A DNA stretch of 8,487 nucleotides from an uncultured Arthrobacter sp. (GTDB lineage Bacteria; Actinomycetota; Actinomycetes; Actinomycetales; Micrococcaceae), in the NCBI GenBank assembly GCA_937873245.1, contig CALMVY010000298.1:1-8487 (forward strand), written 5' to 3'. The notes beneath the pieces are model-generated. The model was not told where the DNA came from, made no database searches, and saw only the letters and a program-made list of their open reading frames with translations. Below, one piece after another: positions 6,875-8,487 of this stretch. The translations under genes were made by a program, and so were the position numbers. The stretch's first letter is position 1. Each line of letters starts with the position of its first letter.

Positions 6875-7117
6875 TTACATCGGGTCCGGCCAGTTGCCGA
6901 TGTTGGTGGAGAAGGTCATCGGGTCCGGCCAGTTGCCGATGGCCGAGAGGCTTCCCTGGCTGGAGCTCATGGGATCGGGCCAGTTGCCGATGGACAGCGT
7001 GGTGCCCATGGGGTCCGGCCAGTTACCGATGGCACTTACGGACAGGACTGCGGGAGCCGCTGCGGAGAAAGCCAGCGCCCCTGCCAAGGCGACGGAAGCT
7101 GCAATCTTCTTAAACAT
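6875..7117 (-). CDS. Secreted multi-copy peptide precursor (4x IGNWPDPM), putative pheromone
   Basis: An 80-residue protein I do not recognise. Residues 1-23 look like a Sec signal peptide: KK at 3-4, a hydrophobic core (IAASVALAGALAF, 5-17) and signal-peptidase-like ends APA (21-23) or VSA (27-29). Residues 30-80 are four identical octapeptides IGNWPDPM at 30-37, 43-50, 60-67 and 73-80, joined by spacers of 5, 9 and 5 residues rich in Ser/Thr/Gly. The last copy ends at the stop codon. A good ribosome site (AGGA, 7 bases before the ATG at 7117) and a dedicated terminator show it is a real gene. It is divergent from an HTH-TPR regulator gene. By analogy with RRNPP systems, the exported precursor would be processed to short peptides sensed by that regulator. 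Release of the octapeptide and its signalling role are inference; a structural or bacteriocin-like role is a less likely alternative. Confidence 0.85.
   Translation of the reverse strand: MFKKIAASVALAGALAFSAAAPAVLSVSAIGNWPDPMGTTLSIGNWPDPMSSSQGSLSAIGNWPDPMTFSTNIGNWPDPM
6878..7030 (-). repeat. Four 24-bp coding repeats for IGNWPDPM
   Basis: Units lie at 6878-6901, 6917-6940, 6968-6991 and 7007-7030 (start-to-start 39, 51 and 39 bp). All encode IGNWPDPM without one amino-acid change. The two distal units are identical in DNA, while the other two differ at third codon positions only (Gly GGC/GGT, Pro CCG/CCC, Asp GAC/GAT). This pattern indicates selection on the peptide rather than recent DNA duplication or a DNA-level element. 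Confidence 0.95.
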
Positions 7118-7191
7118 GTGGGTTCCTCAATACGAGTCGGAAACGCGATTCGGATACATTACAAAGCGAGCACTAGCCCTTGTTGACATAC

Positions 7192-7222
7192 ATTGTAAAA
7201 TGGCTTGCACAGAGACTGTCAA
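7192..7222 (-). promoter_or_regulatory. Candidate promoter of the peptide-precursor gene
   Basis: On the minus strand TTGACA (7222-7217) matches the -35 consensus exactly, and TACAAT (7197-7192) matches -10 in 5 of 6 bases. The spacer is 19 bp, longer than the ideal 17, as in promoters that need an activator. The leader to the ATG would be ~65-70 nt. The -10 lies in the near-palindrome TACATTGTA (7189-7197). Confidence 0.5.
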
Positions 7223-7233
7223 GCATTTAGTAC
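7205..7233 (+). promoter_or_regulatory. Candidate promoter of the HTH-TPR regulator gene
   Basis: TTGCAC (7205-7210) and TAGTAC (7228-7233) are 17 bp apart, both weak matches. This promoter would overlap the opposite-facing candidate promoter of the peptide gene, so the two could interfere with each other or share one bound regulator. Confidence 0.3.
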
Positions 7234-7243
7234 AAAGACTGTC
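7213..7243. repeat. Paired AGACTGTC direct repeats, candidate regulator site
   Basis: AGACTGTC occurs at 7213-7220 and 7236-7243, 23 bp apart, so nearly on the same face of the helix. The first copy overlaps the TTGACA box of the minus-strand promoter. ATACATT also occurs twice (7154-7160 and 7188-7194). These are candidate binding sites for the adjacent HTH protein. Confidence 0.4.
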
Positions 7244-7250
7244 CGGAATT

Positions 7251-7256
7251 AGGAGG
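7251..7256 (+). promoter_or_regulatory. Ribosome binding site fixing the GTG start of the regulator
   Basis: AGGAGG lies 5 bases before the GTG at 7262. An in-frame TAG at 7250-7252 excludes any earlier start, so GTG 7262 is the first possible codon. Confidence 0.85.
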
Positions 7257-7261
7257 AACCC

Positions 7262-8487
7262 GTGGGGAACGGATTCGGGGAGAAACTCCGAGCGGAACGG
7301 CTCGAACGCGGCCTGACGCAAGCGGAATTGGGACGGGACTTGTACTCGCCCAGCTACATCTCCCTGCTGGAGACCGGACGCCGCGAACCGACCGCCGACG
7401 TCATCGAGGAACTGGCCCGGCGGCTCGAGCTGGCGCCCAAAGCGCTGGAAGCCTGGAGCCAGCCGGTGTCCGTCAGCGACGCCGAATACGTGCTGGCGGG
7501 CCTGTATGCGCGCCAGGCCTGGGACCTGCGGGATTACGCCCTGGCGGCAACCCACGCCGCGTCGGCGGCCCAGATCGCCCTCGAAGCCAAGAACACCAGC
7601 GCCTGGTGGAACATGAGCTACATGCAGGCCGAGTGCCTGATGAAGCAGGGCCAGCTGAAGGAATGCCAGGACCTGGTCCAGCGGCTGCTGGACCACCCCA
7701 TGGCCGCCGAGTCGGCGGGCCTGGGGGTCCGCGCACGGCAGATGCTCGCGGCCGTGTGCCACGGCCAGGGGCAGCTGGCAGTCGCCGTCGGGCACGCGCA
7801 GGAAGCGGTGCGGCTCTGCGCGGAACTGCCCAAGGGCTCCACCCTGATCATTGGTGCGCTGCGCGCCCTGATCGGTGCGCTGGCCGAAAGCGGCCGGCTG
7901 GACGAGGCCTGGGAATACTGCCAGGCCATGAACGAGCAGATGGATGACCATTCCATGACCCAGCTCGCCGGCGAGGTCGCCTGGGTGATCGGCAACGTGG
8001 CCTTCATGCGCCATGACTACACGGAGGGCATCAAGTACCACGAGCGGGCGGCCCAGCTGCTCTCCCCCGCGAACGACATCGACCTCTGGGCGCGGTTCAA
8101 CAAGGCCTCCGCCGCCGTCCGCCTGTCCTCCGGGATCGTGGAGCCGGAGACGCTGACCTCGATCGAGCGTGCCGAGCTGGCGCTCTCGATCGTTGGCGGC
8201 AACAAGACGGACCAGCTCGAGGTGGCGTTCATCCGGGCCCGCTGGCTCTACCTGACCGGCGATATTGTGGCGGCCGTCCAGAAACTCCGGGAGATCCACG
8301 CCGAAAAGGACGCACTCGCCAAGCCCGTCGCCGGCGAGGTGGCCCTCCTGCTCGGCAAGGCACTCAAGGCCGCCGGCGAATCCGACGAGGCACTGGTCTA
8401 CCTCGACGAGGCCCAGAAGGAATTCAGCGCGGCCGGCGCCTCGGACCGGGTCCAGCAGGCGATGGACGCCGTGCTGGAAATCCGGCT
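7262..8487 (+). CDS. XRE-family HTH regulator with TPR-like domain (RRNPP-like), 3' truncated by window
   Basis: The frame stays open from GTG 7262 to the window end (408 full codons, no stop). Residues 5-57 are an XRE/Cro-type helix-turn-helix: FGEKLRAERLERGLTQAEL, then a recognition helix around SPSYISLLETG (29-39) and the typical REPT...L.RRLEL end. The rest is all-helical and Ala/Leu-rich with TPR-like units, for example around residues 200-225 (ESGRLDEAWEY), 251-268 (DYTEGIKYHERAAQLL), 328-345 and 362-391 (KALKAAGESDEALVYLDEA). No signal or membrane segment is visible, so it should be cytoplasmic. This HTH-plus-TPR plan is that of the RRNPP peptide receptors (Rgg, PlcR, PrgX). Its divergent neighbour is an exported repeat-peptide precursor, so a pheromone-responsive transcription regulator is the best inference. 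HTH-TPR proteins unrelated to peptide sensing also exist, so the ligand is unproven. Confidence 0.88.
   Translation, partial: MGNGFGEKLRAERLERGLTQAELGRDLYSPSYISLLETGRREPTADVIEELARRLELAPKALEAWSQPVSVSDAEYVLAGLYARQAWDLRDYALAATHAASAAQIALEAKNTSAWWNMSYMQAECLMKQGQLKECQDLVQRLLDHPMAAESAGLGVRARQMLAAVCHGQGQLAVAVGHAQEAVRLCAELPKGSTLIIGALRALIGALAESGRLDEAWEYCQAMNEQMDDHSMTQLAGEVAWVIGNVAFMRHDYTEGIKYHERAAQLLSPANDIDLWARFNKASAAVRLSSGIVEPETLTSIERAELALSIVGGNKTDQLEVAFIRARWLYLTGDIVAAVQKLREIHAEKDALAKPVAGEVALLLGKALKAAGESDEALVYLDEAQKEFSAAGASDRVQQAMDAVLEIR

Noticed and set aside
6878..7030. CRISPR-like array of 24-bp repeats
   Set aside because: Repeats keep a reading frame, vary only at third codon positions, and the spacers are 15 and 27 bp coding linkers; no cas genes are nearby.
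7183..7188. Plus-strand TTGACA as a -35 box for the regulator
   Set aside because: No acceptable -10 lies 16-19 bp downstream (TGCACA at 17 bp); the overlapping TTGCAC/TAGTAC pair is slightly better, though still weak.
6651..7316. Plus-strand open frame with repeated GSGQLPM
   Set aside because: It starts inside the tRNA and its repeats are the reverse reading of the IGNWPDPM units. The minus frame has the signal peptide, ribosome site, synonymous variation and terminator.
7127..8299. Long minus-strand open frame (390 codons) opposite the HTH-TPR gene
   Set aside because: It is a GC-rich shadow of the regulator with no recognisable domain; the plus frame has a clear HTH, ribosome site and TPR-like pattern.

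Overview
The window is GC-rich, uses GTG as well as ATG starts, and has tightly packed genes. It reads like a high-GC actinobacterium, most likely of the Micrococcaceae (Arthrobacter/Pseudarthrobacter type). That placement is inferred from protein style and gene order, not from a database match.

Left part (2-2562): the 3' portion of a class A penicillin-binding protein gene overlaps by 4 bp a metallophosphoesterase gene. The pair resembles the ponA2-Rv3683 arrangement of mycobacteria and probably forms one cell-envelope transcription unit. A 275-bp intergenic region (2563-2837) follows. It holds several small inverted and direct repeats, including a candidate operator cluster just upstream of the next operon.

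Centre (2838-6496): two full ABC half-exporters (610 and 609 aa) overlap by 4 bp. The first has Asp in place of the Walker B catalytic Glu, and the second has a degenerate signature motif. Both changes fall in the same composite ATP site, as expected for a heterodimeric exporter with one consensus and one degenerate site. A tRNA-Pro(CGG) gene with encoded CCA follows at 6645-6721, with a strong hairpin terminator.

Right part (6825-8487) is the most interesting. A minus-strand gene encodes an 80-residue secreted precursor: a signal peptide followed by four perfect copies of the octapeptide IGNWPDPM, the last ending exactly at the stop codon. The DNA copies differ only at synonymous positions. 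The gene has its own 14-bp perfect-stem terminator. Divergently, across a 144-bp AT-richer spacer with overlapping candidate promoters and repeated 8-mers, lies a gene for an XRE-type helix-turn-helix protein with a TPR-like helical body, which runs off the window end. A regulator of RRNPP architecture (Rgg/PlcR/PrgX class) beside a small exported multi-copy peptide precursor strongly suggests a peptide-pheromone (quorum-sensing) pair. Such systems are well known in Firmicutes, and I do not recognise this one; its function is inference.
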